A DNA stretch of 64,000 nucleotides from Streptomyces sulfonofaciens (GCF_014656295.1 NZ_BNCD01000004.1:310001-374000); one strand, 5' to 3'; shown: positions 48,912 to 61,532, counted from the first letter of the stretch. Notes: generated by a model not told the origin, from the sequence alone. Translations and numbers: made by a program.

Positions 48912-51592
48912 TGGAGTCGGCTGAAATCCGCCGCCGCTGGCTGCGCTTCTTCGAAGAGCGCGGGCACAAGGTCGTGCCGTCGGCGTCGCTGATCGCGGAC
49001 GACCCGACCCTGCTGCTGGTCCCCGCGGGCATGGTGCCCTTCAAGCCGTACTTCCTCGGCGAGGCCACCCCGCCCGCCCCGCGTGCCACCAGCGTGCAGA
49101 AGTGCGTGCGCACCCCGGACATCGAAGAGGTCGGCAAGACCACCCGGCACGGCACGTTCTTCCAGATGTGCGGCAACTTCTCGTTCGGGGACTACTTCAA
49201 GGAAGGCGCCATCAAGCACGCCTGGGAGCTCCTGACCCTGCCCCAGGACAAGGGGGGCTACGGCCTGGACCCCGAGCGGCTGTGGATCACGGTCTACCTG
49301 GACGACGACGAGGCGGAGCGGATCTGGCGGGAGGTCATCGGCGTCCCGGCCGAGCGGATCCAGCGCCTCGGCAAGAAGGACAACTTCTGGTCCATGGGCG
49401 TACCGGGCCCCTGCGGCCCCTGCTCCGAGATCAACTACGACCGCGGCCCCGAGTTCGGCGCCGAGGGCGGCCCCGCCGTCAACGACGAGCGCTACGTGGA
49501 GATCTGGAACCTGGTCTTCATGCAGTACATGCGCGGTGAGGGCATCGGCAAGGAGGACTTCGAGATCCTGGGCGACCTGCCCAGCAAGAACATCGACACC
49601 GGTCTCGGCCTCGAACGCCTCGCCATGATCCTCCAGGGCGTGGAGAACCTGTACGAGATCGACACCTCCCGTGCCGTGATCGACAAGGCCACCGCGCTCA
49701 CGGGCCACGCCTACGGCACGGCGGAGCACAGCGACGTGTCGCTGCGCATCGTCTCCGACCACATGCGCGCCGCGGTGATGCTCATCGGCGACGGCGTCAC
49801 ACCCGGCAACGAGGGCCGCGGCTACGTACTGCGCCGCATCATGCGCCGCGCCATCCGCAACATGCGCCTGCTCGGCGCCACGGGACCGGTCGTCGGCGAG
49901 CTCGTCGACACGGTCATCAAGACCATGGGCGAGCAGTACCCGGAGCTGATCAGCGAGCGCAAGCGGATCGAGACGGTGGCCCTGGCCGAGGAGGCCGCCT
50001 TCCTGAACACCCTCAAGGCCGGCACCACCATCCTGGACAACGCCGTCACCGAGGCCAAGGCCGCCGGCTCCCGGGAACTGCCCGGCGACAAGGCGTTCCT
50101 GCTCCACGACACCTGGGGCTTCCCCATCGACCTCACCCTGGAGATGGCGGCCGAGCAGGGCCTGTCCGTCGACGAGGACGGCTTCCGGCGCCTGATGACC
50201 GAGCAGCGCGAGCGCGCCAAGGCCGACGCCCGGGCCAAGAAGACCGGCCACGCCGATCTCGGTGCCTACCGTGCGATCGCCGACTCCGCCGGCACCACCG
50301 ACTTCACCGGCTACACCTCCTTCGAGAACGAGGCCACCATCGTCGGGCTGCTCGCCAACGGCGTGGCCTCGCCCGCCGCCACCGAGGGCGACGAGGTGGA
50401 GGTCGTCCTCGACCGCACCCCGTTCTACGCCGAGGGCGGCGGCCAGATCGGCGACACGGGACGCCTCCAGCTCGACAGCGGCGCCGTCGTCCTGGTGAAC
50501 GACGTTCAGAAGCCGGTGCCCGGCGTGCACGTCCACAAGGGCGTCGTCCAGGTCGGCGAGATCACCGTGGGCGCCCCGGTCTGGGCCTCGATCGACACGG
50601 GCCGCCGGCGCGCCATCGCCCGGGCCCACTCCGCCACCCACCTCACCCACCAGGCACTGCGCGACGCCCTCGGCCCGACGGCGGCCCAGGCCGGCTCGGA
50701 GAACCAGCCCGGCAGGTTCCGCTTCGACTTCGGCTCGCCGTCCGCCGTGCCGGGCAGCGTGATGACCGACGTCGAGCAGAAGATCAACGAGGTGCTCGCC
50801 CGCGACCTGGACGTCAGCGCCGAGATCATGGGCCTGGAGGAGGCGAGGCAGCAGGGCGCCATCGCCGAGTTCGGCGAGAAGTACGGCGACCGGGTGCGCG
50901 TCGTCACCATCGGTGACTTCTCCAAGGAGCTGTGCGGCGGCACGCACGTGCACAACACCGCTCAGCTCGGTCTGGTGAAGCTGCTCGGCGAATCGTCCAT
51001 CGGCTCGGGCGTGCGGCGCATCGAGGCCCTGGTGGGCGTGGACGCGTACCACTTCCTCGCCAGGGAGCACACGGTCGTCGCCCAGCTCCAGGAACTGCTG
51101 AAGGGCCGTCCGGAGGAGCTGCCGGAGAGGATCTCCGGCATGCTCGCCCGGCTCAAGGACGCCGAGAAGGAGATCGAGAAGTTCCGTGCGGAGAAGGTCC
51201 TGCAGGCCGCCGCGGGACTGGCCGAAGGCGCCCGGGACGTCCGCGGCACCGCCCTGGTCACCGGCCGGGTCCCCGACGGCACCGGTGCCGACGACCTGCG
51301 CAGGCTCGTCCTGGACGTGCGCGGCAGGCTGGGCGGGGCCGGTTCCTCGGACCGCGGGGCGGTCGTGGCGCTGTTCTCGGTCGTGAACGGCCGCCCGCTG
51401 ACCGTGATCGCCACGAACGAGGCGGCGCGCACCCGCGGCCTCAAGGCCGGCGACCTGGTCCGCGTCGCGGCCAAGACCCTCGGTGGCGGCGGCGGGGGCA
51501 AGCCCGACGTCGCCCAGGGCGGCGGCCAGAACCCGTCCGCCATCGGCGAGGCCGTCGCCGCGGTGGAGCGCCTCGTGGCCGAGACGGCGTGA
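48911..51592 (+). CDS. alaS: alanyl-tRNA synthetase
   Basis: An 893-residue, full-length class II synthetase. The catalytic domain (1-400) contains [14 protein letters not shown] and P-C-G-P-C-S-E-I. The editing domain has the zinc motif H-S-A-T-H-L (near 573) and C-G-G-T-H (near 675). The C-Ala domain ends the protein with a Gly-rich [14 protein letters not shown] (about 858-872). It charges tRNA-Ala and clears mischarged Ser/Gly. It overlaps the upstream gene by one base; ruvX follows after 88 bp. Confidence 0.97.
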   Translation: MESAEIRRRWLRFFEERGHKVVPSASLIADDPTLLLVPAGMVPFKPYFLGEATPPAPRATSVQKCVRTPDIEEVGKTTRHGTFFQMCGNFSFGDYFKEGAIKHAWELLTLPQDKGGYGLDPERLWITVYLDDDEAERIWREVIGVPAERIQRLGKKDNFWSMGVPGPCGPCSEINYDRGPEFGAEGGPAVNDERYVEIWNLVFMQYMRGEGIGKEDFEILGDLPSKNIDTGLGLERLAMILQGVENLYEIDTSRAVIDKATALTGHAYGTAEHSDVSLRIVSDHMRAAVMLIGDGVTPGNEGRGYVLRRIMRRAIRNMRLLGATGPVVGELVDTVIKTMGEQYPELISERKRIETVALAEEAAFLNTLKAGTTILDNAVTEAKAAGSRELPGDKAFLLHDTWGFPIDLTLEMAAEQGLSVDEDGFRRLMTEQRERAKADARAKKTGHADLGAYRAIADSAGTTDFTGYTSFENEATIVGLLANGVASPAATEGDEVEVVLDRTPFYAEGGGQIGDTGRLQLDSGAVVLVNDVQKPVPGVHVHKGVVQVGEITVGAPVWASIDTGRRRAIARAHSATHLTHQALRDALGPTAAQAGSENQPGRFRFDFGSPSAVPGSVMTDVEQKINEVLARDLDVSAEIMGLEEARQQGAIAEFGEKYGDRVRVVTIGDFSKELCGGTHVHNTAQLGLVKLLGESSIGSGVRRIEALVGVDAYHFLAREHTVVAQLQELLKGRPEELPERISGMLARLKDAEKEIEKFRAEKVLQAAAGLAEGARDVRGTALVTGRVPDGTGADDLRRLVLDVRGRLGGAGSSDRGAVVALFSVVNGRPLTVIATNEAARTRGLKAGDLVRVAAKTLGGGGGGKPDVAQGGGQNPSAIGEAVAAVERLVAETA

Positions 51593-51680
51593 CGGCGAGC
51601 CCTGCGATGACGAGGTACGGATCCACGGCACACCGCCAGGACACCGCGGCCGCGGCGCCCGGCCCGAGGGCGGTGGCGCC

Positions 51681-52160
51681 GTGACCGCGGACGGGATGCG
51701 CCGTGGCAGGCGCCTCGCGATCGACGTCGGGGACGCCCGGATCGGGGTCGCCTCGTGCGACCCCGACGGGATCCTCGCCACTCCGGTCGAGACCGTGCCG
51801 GGACGCGATGTCCCGGCCGCCCACCGCAGGCTCGCGCAGTTGGTCGGGGAGTACGAGCCCATCGAGGTCCTCGTCGGGCTGCCCCGCTCCCTGAGCGGCG
51901 GGGAGGGCCCGGCGGCGGCCAAGGTCCGCGCCTTCGCACAGCAGCTCGCCCGTGTCCTCGCCCCCGTACCGGTACGGTTGGTGGACGAGCGGATGACCAC
52001 GGTCACCGCGGGCCAGGGCCTGCGGGCGTCCGGCGTCACGGCCAGGAAGGGCCGGTCCGTCATCGACCAGGCCGCGGCCGTGGTGATCCTCCAGAACGCC
52101 CTGGAGACCGAGCGGGTATCGGGCGAAGCTCCTGGAGAAAGCGTCGAAGTGGCTGTCTGA
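51681..52160 (+). CDS. ruvX: Holliday junction resolvase-like RuvX (YqgF)
   Basis: A 159-residue RNase H-fold protein. The N-terminal motif [13 protein letters not shown] (about 12-24) carries the first catalytic Asp; V-G-L-P-R-S-L-S-G and V-D-E-R-M-T-T-V follow; and [10 protein letters not shown] holds the last Asp. In other bacteria it takes part in pre-16S rRNA processing. The alaS-ruvX-mltG-aro order is typical for actinobacteria. GTG 51681 is used; ATG 51696 is possible. Confidence 0.92.
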   Translation: MTADGMRRGRRLAIDVGDARIGVASCDPDGILATPVETVPGRDVPAAHRRLAQLVGEYEPIEVLVGLPRSLSGGEGPAAAKVRAFAQQLARVLAPVPVRLVDERMTTVTAGQGLRASGVTARKGRSVIDQAAAVVILQNALETERVSGEAPGESVEVAV

Positions 52161-52284
52161 TCGCGATACGGTAACGTTCCGCGCGGTGTGCCAGTGGTCG
52201 AACAACTGACGCACAGAACAAGAGGCGGACAGTGCCGAGCCACGAGCGCCCGGCAGCGGGACGTCTCGCGGCCCTAGGGGATCG

Positions 52285-54201
52285 ATGACTGAGTATGGAC
52301 GGGGTCCGGGCTCCGAACCGTGGCATCCGGAGGACCCGCTGTACGGGGAGCTCGGATACGACGGACAGCAGCAGGCCCCCGCGGGCCACCCCCCCTACGG
52401 CGATCAGACCCCGGAGCAGTATCCGTACGAAGGCCAGCAGCAGTACTACCCGCAGCAGCAGGCGCCCCAGCACCCGCAGCAGCCCCAGCCCTACGACCAG
52501 TGGGGCACCGGCCAGCACCTGATCCCCGGCCAGCAGCAGCCGCACGGCCACCCGCACCTGCCCCCCCAGCAGATGCCCGGCCAGCAGCAGGGCCCCGCAC
52601 CGGTGCCGGACCAGCAGGGGCACCCGCAGATGCCGGGCGGGCCGTTCCACCCGCAGGTACCCGGCCAGGCCTACGGCGACCACGGCGGCTACCCGGGCCA
52701 GGAGCAGGACCCCGGCTACGGCCAGCAGTACCCGACCGGCTGGGACACGGCGCCACAGGGACAGGCCCTGTACGGCGCCGGCCCCGAGGATCCCTACGGA
52801 CAGCAACCCCACGGGTACCAGAACGAGGAGCCCGGCCCGTACGGGGACCCCGCCGGATATCCGTACGGCGAGCCGCCCCCGCCCGTACCGCCCGCCGTGG
52901 GGCCCCCCGGGGGACGGGGACCGCAGCGGCGCCCGGCGCCCGAGCCGGACCCCGAGCCGCCCATCGACTGGGACCCCGGCCCCGACCAGGGCGAACACGC
53001 CTTCTTCGCCGGCGGTGACGAGGACGACGAGGACGACGACCTCGACCCGGGCGGCCGGAGCGGCCGGAGGGGATCGGGAGGTCGCGGCGAGCGCCGCGGC
53101 CGCGGCGGCAAGGGCCGCAAGCGCCGCAGCGGCTACGCCTGCCTGGTGGTGGCCGTGGTGCTGGTCGGCGGGGTGTCCGGGGTCGGCTACTTCGGCTACC
53201 AGTTCTACGAGAACCACTTCGGCCCGCCGCCGGACTTCAGCGGCGCCGGCACCGGCCGGAGCGTGACGGTCGAGATCCCCAAGGGCGCGGGCGGTTACAC
53301 CATCGGCAAGGCCCTCAAGGAGAAGGGCGTCGTCAAGAGCGTCGACGCGTTCGTCCACGCCCAGGAGCAGAACCCCAAGGGCCAGTCCATCCAGGACGGC
53401 GTGTACACGCTCAGGGAGCAGATGTCCGCGGAGAGCGCGGTCTCGCTGATGCTCGATCCCAAGAGCCGCAACAACCTCATCATCGCCGAGGGCCGGCGGA
53501 ACGCCTGGGTCTACGACCAGCTCGACAAACGCCTCGGCCTCAAGCCGGGCACCACCAAGTCCGTGGCCGAGGAGGACGTCGATCACCTCGGCCTGCCCTC
53601 CTGGGCGAAGGACCACGAGAACGTCAAGGACCCCCTGGAGGGCTTCCTCTACCCCTCCAGCTATCCGGTGGCCAAGGGCATGAAGCCGCAGGACGTCCTC
53701 AAGCGGATGGTCTCCGCGGCGACCCAGAAGTACGACTCCGAGCACCTCCAGGCACAGGCCGAACGGCTCCACCTCGACGGCCCCTGGCAGGTGATAACCG
53801 TCGCCAGCCTGGTCCAGGCCGAGGGCAAGACCCATGACGACTTCCGCAAGATGGCCGAGGTCGTCTACAACCGCCTCAAGCCCACCAACACGCAGACCAA
53901 CCAGTTGCTGCAGTTCGACTCGACCTTCAACTACCTGATGGGTCAGAGCAACATCAACATCAGCGAGTCGGAGATCAACAGCAACCACGACCCGTACAAC
54001 ACCTACACGCAGAAGGGCCTCACCCCGGGACCGATCGGCAACCCCGGCGCGGAGGCGCTCACCGCCACGCTCCATCCCACGCACGACGGCTGGTTCTACT
54101 TCGTGGCGACCGACGGTATGAACAAGACCGAGTTCGCCAGGACCTACGCCGACTTCCAGAGGCTCAAGGAAAAGTTCAATGACCACTCGGGCAGCAACTG
54201 A
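52285..54201 (+). CDS. mltG: endolytic murein transglycosylase MltG
   Basis: A 638-residue protein. Residues 1-240 are an unusually long cytoplasmic region rich in Gln, Pro, Tyr and Gly; it ends with an acidic run (E-D-D-E-D-D-D-L-D) and a very basic one (about 255-282). One membrane helix follows (about 284-306), then a LysM-like region (about 325-385) and the catalytic YceG domain with the general acid in V-Q-A-E-G-K-T (E513) and Q-F-D-S-T-F-N-Y. MltG cuts new glycan strands near the membrane, limiting their length. ATG 52285 fits, though the N-terminal region is poorly conserved. The end overlaps aroE by 23 bp. Confidence 0.92.
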   Translation: MTEYGRGPGSEPWHPEDPLYGELGYDGQQQAPAGHPPYGDQTPEQYPYEGQQQYYPQQQAPQHPQQPQPYDQWGTGQHLIPGQQQPHGHPHLPPQQMPGQQQGPAPVPDQQGHPQMPGGPFHPQVPGQAYGDHGGYPGQEQDPGYGQQYPTGWDTAPQGQALYGAGPEDPYGQQPHGYQNEEPGPYGDPAGYPYGEPPPPVPPAVGPPGGRGPQRRPAPEPDPEPPIDWDPGPDQGEHAFFAGGDEDDEDDDLDPGGRSGRRGSGGRGERRGRGGKGRKRRSGYACLVVAVVLVGGVSGVGYFGYQFYENHFGPPPDFSGAGTGRSVTVEIPKGAGGYTIGKALKEKGVVKSVDAFVHAQEQNPKGQSIQDGVYTLREQMSAESAVSLMLDPKSRNNLIIAEGRRNAWVYDQLDKRLGLKPGTTKSVAEEDVDHLGLPSWAKDHENVKDPLEGFLYPSSYPVAKGMKPQDVLKRMVSAATQKYDSEHLQAQAERLHLDGPWQVITVASLVQAEGKTHDDFRKMAEVVYNRLKPTNTQTNQLLQFDSTFNYLMGQSNINISESEINSNHDPYNTYTQKGLTPGPIGNPGAEALTATLHPTHDGWFYFVATDGMNKTEFARTYADFQRLKEKFNDHSGSN

Positions 54202-55021
54202 CGCCCGCAGGGCGGCCGTTCTCGGCTCTCCCATCTCCCATTCGCTCTCGCCGGTGCTGCACCGCGCGGCCTACGCGGAACTGGGCCTCGGGAACTGGAC
54301 GTACGACCGCTTCGAGGTGGACGAGAGCGCGCTGCCCGGCTTCCTGACGGGACTCGGGCCGCAGTGGGCGGGCCTGTCGCTGACGATGCCGCTCAAGCGC
54401 GCCGTCATCCCGCTGCTGGACGAGATCACGGACACCGCCGCCTCGGTGGAGGCCGTCAACACGGTCGTTTTCACCGAGGACGGACGCAGGCTGGGCGACA
54501 ACACGGACGTTCCCGGCATGACCGCCGCACTGCGGGAGCGCGGCATCGACAAGGTCGAGTCCGCCGCCGTCCTCGGCGCCGGCGCCACGGCGTCGTCCGC
54601 CCTGGCCGCACTCGCCCGGATCTGCACGGGCGAGGTGGTCGCCTACGTACGCAGCGCGGCCAGGGCCGCCGAGATGCGGCGCTGGGGCGAGCGGCTGGGG
54701 CTCGCGGTCCGCACCGCCGACTGGTCCGACGCAGGCGAGGCGCTGGCCGCCCCGCTGGTGATCGCCACCACCCCGGCCGGCGCCGCGGACGCACTGGCCG
54801 CACAGGTGCCCGAGCGGGTGGGGACGCTCTTCGACGTGCTCTACGACCCCTGGCCCACCGTTCTCGCCGAACGGTGGGCCGCGCGCGGCGGAGCCGTGGT
54901 CGGGGGACTCGACCTGCTGGTGCACCAGGCCGTGCTCCAGGTGGAGCAGATGACGGGGCGGGCGCCCGCGCCGCTGGACGCGATGCGGACGGCGGGTGAG
55001 CGGGCGCTCACGCAGCGGTGA
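54179..55021 (+). CDS. aroE: shikimate dehydrogenase
   Basis: A 280-residue enzyme reducing 3-dehydroshikimate with NADPH. Substrate-binding residues are visible in S-P-I-S-H-S-L-S-P (about 18-26), L-T-M-P-L-K (catalytic Lys, near 70) and N-T-D-V-P-G (Asp near 107). The nucleotide loop is G-A-G-A-T-A-S. The gene starts inside the end of mltG behind AAGGAAAAG, so the two are translationally coupled. It opens the aro gene run. Confidence 0.95.
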   Translation: MTTRAATDARRAAVLGSPISHSLSPVLHRAAYAELGLGNWTYDRFEVDESALPGFLTGLGPQWAGLSLTMPLKRAVIPLLDEITDTAASVEAVNTVVFTEDGRRLGDNTDVPGMTAALRERGIDKVESAAVLGAGATASSALAALARICTGEVVAYVRSAARAAEMRRWGERLGLAVRTADWSDAGEALAAPLVIATTPAGAADALAAQVPERVGTLFDVLYDPWPTVLAERWAARGGAVVGGLDLLVHQAVLQVEQMTGRAPAPLDAMRTAGERALTQR

Positions 55022-55171
55022 GCGCGCCGCCGCCCGCCCGTGCGTCCCGCCCTGTGGACCGTGCGGCGTTCCACCCGCGGGGACGTGGCAGGATCGGGGG
55101 GAGGCGGGGCAGGGGCGCGTGGGTGTCCGGTCGCGTCGTTGCAGTTCCGGGCGCGAGTATGAGGAGCAACG

Positions 55172-56352
55172 TTGAGCAGGTTGCGCTGGCTGACCGCGGG
55201 GGAGTCCCACGGACCGGCCTTGGTCGCGACGCTGGAGGGTCTGCCCGCCGGCGTGCCGATCACCACGGACATGGTGGCGGACCACCTGGCCCGCAGACGG
55301 CTCGGCTACGGCCGCGGGGCCCGTATGAAGTTCGAGCGCGACGAGGTCACCTTCCTCGGCGGCGTACGGCACGGCCTGACCCTGGGCTCCCCGGTCGCGA
55401 TCATGGTGGGCAACACGGAGTGGCCCAAGTGGGAGCAGGTCATGGCGGCCGACCCGGTCGACCGCGAGACCCTGGACGGCCTGGCGCGCAACGCCCCGCT
55501 GACCCGTCCCCGGCCCGGCCACGCCGACCTCGCGGGCATGCAGAAGTACGGCTTCGACGAGGCACGGCCCATCCTGGAGCGTGCCTCCGCCCGGGAGACC
55601 GCGGCCCGGGTCGCGCTCGGCGCCGTGGCCCGGTCGTACCTCGCGGAGACCGCAGGCATCGAGGTCGTCTCGCACGTCGTGGAGCTGGCCGGTGCCAAGG
55701 CCCCCTACGGCGTGTACCCGACGCCGTCGGACGTGGCGCGGCTCGACGAGGACCCGGTGCGCTGTCTGGACGCCGACGCGTCCAAGGCGATGGTGGCCGA
55801 GATCGACCAGGCCCACCAGGACGGCGACACCCTGGGCGGCGTCGTCGAGGTACTCGCGTACGGGGTGCCGGTCGGCCTCGGCTCGCACGTGCACTGGGAC
55901 CGCCGTCTGGACGCGCGCCTCGCGGCGGCCCTGATGGGCATCCAGGCGATCAAGGGCGTGGAGCTGGGCGACGGGTTCGAGCTGGCCCGGGTACCGGGAT
56001 CCAGGGCCCATGACGAGATCGTGCCGGGTGAGGGGGGCGTCCGGCGGGCCACCGGCCGCTCCGGCGGCACCGAGGGCGGCCTGACCACCGGCGAGCTGCT
56101 GCGGGTGCGGGCCGCGATGAAGCCGATCGCCACCGTCCCGCGGGCACTGGCCACCGTCGACGTGACGACCGGTGACGCCACCAAGGCCCACCACCAGCGT
56201 TCCGACGTGTGCGCCGTGCCGGCCGCCGGTATCGTCGCCGAGGCCATGGTGGCGCTCGTCCTCGCCGACGCGGTGGCCGAGAAGTTCGGCGGCGACAGCG
56301 TGCCGGAGACCGCCAGGAACGTCAGGTCGTACCTAGAGAACCTGCGGATCCG

Positions 56353-56356
<4 letters not shown>
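55172..56356 (+). CDS. aroC: chorismate synthase
   Basis: A 394-residue FMN-dependent enzyme making chorismate from EPSP, the last shikimate step. Signatures: [10 protein letters not shown] (about 8-17), R-P-G-H-A-D-L-A-G (near 112), [11 protein letters not shown] (near 135) and [12 protein letters not shown] (near 338). The start is TTG 55172 with GAGGAG 5 nt upstream. Its stop overlaps aroK (GTGA). Confidence 0.96.
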
Positions 56357-58037
<1,681 letters not shown>

Positions 58038-58200
58038 CGGTGTCCCGGGGCCCCGGGGCCAAGAATTCCGGGGCAACCGGGCACCTCGCCGCCCTCCCGG
58101 CCGTCCTCACAAAGGGCGGCCCGGGACGGTACCGTTCAGTAGCACCGGGGCCGAGGCCCCCCGCCCGCGCCATCGCCTGTACGAGACGGAGTGCCACCGG

Positions 58201-59493
58201 ATGCAGCACGCAGGGGGATCTCAGCTTCCGCCACCCCCTTGCCCGGGGCACGGGCCCGCCGCCGCACCACCCCCGCCCCCGACGCGCCCGCGTCCCCGCC
58301 GGGGTCCGGTGAACGACCCGGACACCCTGGCCATGACCCCCCGGGTCCCCGAGCACACCGGGGGACCGGGCGCCGACCCTTCCGGTATGCCGGGTGCCAC
58401 CGCCGACGGTGCCCCGCGCACCGGCCCCGGCGGTATGCCGCCGGTCCCGGGGCACGGTGCCGCTGCGCGGAGTGCGCAGGCCGCCACCGGACCGGTGCCC
58501 GGTGTCCCGCCCGCGCCGGTGCCCGGGGGGCGGCACATGCCCCCCGCGCCGGGCCGCAGCACCTCTCCAGGCGGCCTGACGCCTCCTGCGGCGCCTGCCG
58601 CCGGGCCCGCGGGCCCGATGCCCGCCGGGGTGCCCGGGGGCGCTCGTGGGGCCGTGCAGGCGGCCGTTCCGCCTCCTCCTCCCCAGGGGCCGCTCGGACA
58701 CCAGCCGCCGGCACCCGGCGGCGTTCCGCACCCGCCGGTCCCGGTACCGGGACCGCAGGCCCCGCACGCACCCGCACCGGGCCACCGGCCGCCCCCGCCG
58801 CCCCCCGCGCACCACGTGCCGCACCATGCGTCGATGCCGCCCGGCCCCGACACCACCGGCCACGTCCAGCTTCCGCCCGGCGGCCCGGTGGCGGTGCCGA
58901 GCCCGCCGCCCGCCACCGGCAGCGCCGATCCGGCGGCAACCACGCTCGCGGTGCTGCTGATCGGCCCGGCAGGCGCCGGCAAGACCAGCGTCGCCCGGTA
59001 CTGGGCCGAGCAGCGCCGGGTGCCCACGGCGCACATCAGCCTGGACGACGTGCGCGAATGGGTGCGCGCGGGCTTCGCCGACCCGCAGTCCGGCTGGAAC
59101 GACCACTCGGAGGCGCAGTACCGCCTCGCCCGCCGCACCTGCGGCTTCGCCGCCCGGAACTTCCTCGCGAACGGCATCTCCTGCATCCTCGACGACGCGG
59201 TCTTCCCGGACCGCCCGGTCGTCGGCCTCGGCGGCTGGAAGCGGCACGTCGGCCCCGGCCTGCTGCCCGTCGTGCTCCTGCCGGGCCTGGAGATCGTCCT
59301 GGAGCGCAACGCCGAGCGCAGCGGGAACCGCCGCCTCACCGACGAGGAGGTGGCCCGGATCCACGGCAGGATGGCCGGCTGGTACGGCTCGGGGCTGCCG
59401 ATCATCGACAACTCCCACATGGATGTCGCGGAGACGGCCCACGTCCTCGACGAGGTCCTCGCGGGCTCCCTCGCAAGCCCCCCGAAGTGGTGA
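58201..59493 (+). CDS. P-loop ATPase/kinase with a long proline-rich N-terminus
   Basis: A 430-residue protein in two parts. Residues 1-250 are Pro/Gly/Ala-rich (over a third Pro in places) and disordered. Residues 255-430 are a compact P-loop domain with Walker A I-G-P-A-G-A-G-K-T-S, then A-H-I-S-L-D-D-V-R-E-W-V, and I-L-D-D-A-V-F-P-D. This is the AAA_33 / polynucleotide-kinase-like fold, which phosphorylates small molecules or nucleic acids. The substrate is unknown. It follows aroB after 163 bp and precedes the M24 peptidase; this neighbourhood is common in Streptomyces, but no link to the shikimate pathway is shown. The exact start in the disordered part is uncertain. Confidence 0.75.
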   Translation: MQHAGGSQLPPPPCPGHGPAAAPPPPPTRPRPRRGPVNDPDTLAMTPRVPEHTGGPGADPSGMPGATADGAPRTGPGGMPPVPGHGAAARSAQAATGPVPGVPPAPVPGGRHMPPAPGRSTSPGGLTPPAAPAAGPAGPMPAGVPGGARGAVQAAVPPPPPQGPLGHQPPAPGGVPHPPVPVPGPQAPHAPAPGHRPPPPPPAHHVPHHASMPPGPDTTGHVQLPPGGPVAVPSPPPATGSADPAATTLAVLLIGPAGAGKTSVARYWAEQRRVPTAHISLDDVREWVRAGFADPQSGWNDHSEAQYRLARRTCGFAARNFLANGISCILDDAVFPDRPVVGLGGWKRHVGPGLLPVVLLPGLEIVLERNAERSGNRRLTDEEVARIHGRMAGWYGSGLPIIDNSHMDVAETAHVLDEVLAGSLASPPKW

Positions 59494-59497
59494 ACCC

Positions 59498-59520
59498 GGC
59501 GGCCCGCCCCGCGGGCCGCC
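59498..59520 (+). terminator. hairpin after the P-loop gene
   Basis: A perfect 10-bp stem (59498-59507 with 59511-59520) with a CCC loop, 5 bp past the stop codon. The remaining gap to 59794 shows no gene. Confidence 0.6.
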
Positions 59521-59794
59521 CGCCCCCCGGCGCGGACCGGGACCGCCGGCACCCGGCAGGACGCCGGCGCCCCGGCACGGCGCCCCGGAACCGAGGCCCG
59601 CACCGCGCCCGGTGCGGCCGTCAGCGGCCGGCCCGGGGACCGGCCGGACGCGGCGGACGCGGAAGACGGCCCTCCGCGGCGCCCGCGTGCGGGGCCGCCG
59701 GGCGCGCGGTCTTGCGTACCGTGCCGGCGGCCGGCCGGTGAGGCTGTTCAACCCGGTCAGACGCGCCCGACCGGCCCCGTGCCGGGGCGCCCCG

Positions 59795-59800
59795 TACGCT
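59795..59800 (+). promoter_or_regulatory. -10 of the M24 gene, leaderless geometry
   Basis: TACGCT lies 6 nt before ATG 59807, with no ribosome site in between. Confidence 0.5.
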
Positions 59801-59806
59801 CGGCTC

Positions 59807-60913
59807 ATGTCTGAGGTGTTCGCGGCCCGCCGGGACCGGCTCCGGGAGTACTGCGCGGCGAGCGGAAGCGCCGCCGCACTGGTCTCCCGGCCCGCCAACG
59901 TCCGCTACCTCACCGGTGCGGCACCGCCCGGCGCCGTACTCCTGCTCGGCAGGGACGAGGACGTCCTGCTGTGCGCCGCCGCCCCCACCGGGCAGCCGGA
60001 CGAGGGGCGCCCCGACGAGGCGCTGGCCACCCAGGTCCTCGGCTCCCCGGGCGGCGACCCCGCCGTGGCCGCCGCCGACCTCGCCGTCGCGCACGGCGCC
60101 GACTCGCTCGCCCTGGAGGAGCACGATCTCACGGTGGCCCGCCACCGCGCCCTGCGGGCGGTGGCGCCGCGGCTGCGCCTCGGGGACCTCGGCGGGGCGG
60201 TCGAGCAACTGCGGTACGTCAAGGACGAGGAGGAGATCTCCTGTCTGCGGATCGCCGCGGAGATCGCCGACCAGGCGCTGGGCGAACTGCTGGAGTCCAT
60301 CCTGGTCGGCCGCACCGAACGCCACCTCGCGCTGGAGCTCGAACGCCGGCTGGTCGACCATGGCGCGGAATCACCCGCCTTCCCCACCAGCGTGGCCACC
60401 GGGCCGAACGCCGGCAGCCCCGGTCACGTCCCCACCGACCGCAGGGTCGAGGAAGGCGACTTCCTCTCCGTCTGCCTGGGCGCCGCCTACCGCGGCTACC
60501 GCTGCGAGATCGGCCGCACCTTCGTCATCGGCACCACGCCCGCGGATTGGCAGGTCGAGCTGTACGACCTGGTGTTCGCGGCCCAGCGGGCCGGCCGGGA
60601 GGCGCTGGTGCCCGGCATGCCGTGCCGCGACGTGGACCGCGCCGCCCGCCAGGTGCTCGACTCCGCCGGATACGCGGCGGGCCTGACACAGCTCACCGGT
60701 CACGGCGTGGGACTCGAAATCGACGAGGACCCGCAGCTTGCCCCCACGGCCATGGGTAAACTGGACGCTTGCGTGCCGGTCACCGTCGAACCAGGGGTCC
60801 ACCTCCCGGGTCGGGGCGGGGTCCGGATCGATGACACGCTCGTCGTCCGCCCCGAGGCGGACGGCGGACCCGAGCTACTCACCATCACGACCAAGGAGCT
60901 GCTCGCGCTCTAG
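59807..60913 (+). CDS. M24-fold peptidase with altered metal ligands
   Basis: A 368-residue protein with the creatinase N-domain (about 1-130) and the pita-bread M24 domain (about 140-368) of Xaa-Pro aminopeptidases. The five metal positions read C223 (V-C-L-G-A), E234 (C-E-I-G-R-T), H299 (T-G-H-G-V-G), E328 (V-E-P-G-V-H) and D342 (V-R-I-D-D-T). The canonical set is Asp, Asp, His, Glu, Glu, so three of five differ. It may bind a different metal, have weak activity, or be a non-enzymatic relative. The gene lies directly before efp, as pepQ-type genes often do. ATG 59807 follows a -10 hexamer by 6 nt. Confidence 0.85.
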   Translation: MSEVFAARRDRLREYCAASGSAAALVSRPANVRYLTGAAPPGAVLLLGRDEDVLLCAAAPTGQPDEGRPDEALATQVLGSPGGDPAVAAADLAVAHGADSLALEEHDLTVARHRALRAVAPRLRLGDLGGAVEQLRYVKDEEEISCLRIAAEIADQALGELLESILVGRTERHLALELERRLVDHGAESPAFPTSVATGPNAGSPGHVPTDRRVEEGDFLSVCLGAAYRGYRCEIGRTFVIGTTPADWQVELYDLVFAAQRAGREALVPGMPCRDVDRAARQVLDSAGYAAGLTQLTGHGVGLEIDEDPQLAPTAMGKLDACVPVTVEPGVHLPGRGGVRIDDTLVVRPEADGGPELLTITTKELLAL

Positions 60914-60963
60914 CGCACGCCTCTGGTCGTCCACCAGCGTTAAGTCCAGGAGATTCCGCAACC

Positions 60964-61530
60964 GTGGCTTCCACGAACGACCTCAAGAACGGCCTGGTGC
61001 TCAAGCTCGACGGGGGCCAGCTCTGGTCCGTCGTCGAGTTCCAGCACGTCAAGCCCGGCAAGGGCCCCGCATTCGTGCGCACCAAGCTCAAGAACGTGCT
61101 CTCCGGCAAGGTCGTCGACAAGACCTTCAACGCCGGCGTCAAGGTCGAAACGGCCACCGTCGACAAGCGCGGAATGCAGTTCTCCTACATGGACGGCGAC
61201 TACTTCGTCTTCATGGACATGGAGACCTACGACCAGCTCCACGTCGACCGCAAGGCCGTCGGCGACGCCGCCAACTTCCTCATCGAGGGCTTCGACGCGG
61301 TCGTGGCGCAGCACGAGGGCGAGGTGCTCTACGTCGAGCTGCCGGCCGCCGTCGAGCTCACCGTCAAGGAGACCGAGCCCGGTGTCCAGGGCGACCGCTC
61401 CACCGGCGGCACCAAGCCCGCCACGCTGGAGACCGGCCACCAGATCCAGGTACCGCTCTTCATCACCACCGGCGAGAAGATCAAGGTCGACACCCGTTCG
61501 AGCGACTACCTCGGCCGGGTGAACAGCTAA
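60964..61530 (+). CDS. efp: translation elongation factor P
   Basis: A 188-residue, three-domain beta-barrel protein that rescues ribosomes stalled at poly-proline. The tip lysine that enters the peptidyl transferase centre is K33 in [16 protein letters not shown] near the end is typical. The window encodes many proline-rich proteins that would need it. The start is GTG with AGGAG about 12 nt upstream. nusB follows with a 2-bp gap. Confidence 0.97.
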   Translation: MASTNDLKNGLVLKLDGGQLWSVVEFQHVKPGKGPAFVRTKLKNVLSGKVVDKTFNAGVKVETATVDKRGMQFSYMDGDYFVFMDMETYDQLHVDRKAVGDAANFLIEGFDAVVAQHEGEVLYVELPAAVELTVKETEPGVQGDRSTGGTKPATLETGHQIQVPLFITTGEKIKVDTRSSDYLGRVNS

Positions 61531-61532
61531 CC

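Noticed and set aside
48401..52243. Open frame of about 1280 codons on the minus strand
   Set aside because: It is the antisense shadow of alaS and its neighbours, with His/Gly/Arg-rich composition and no ribosome site.
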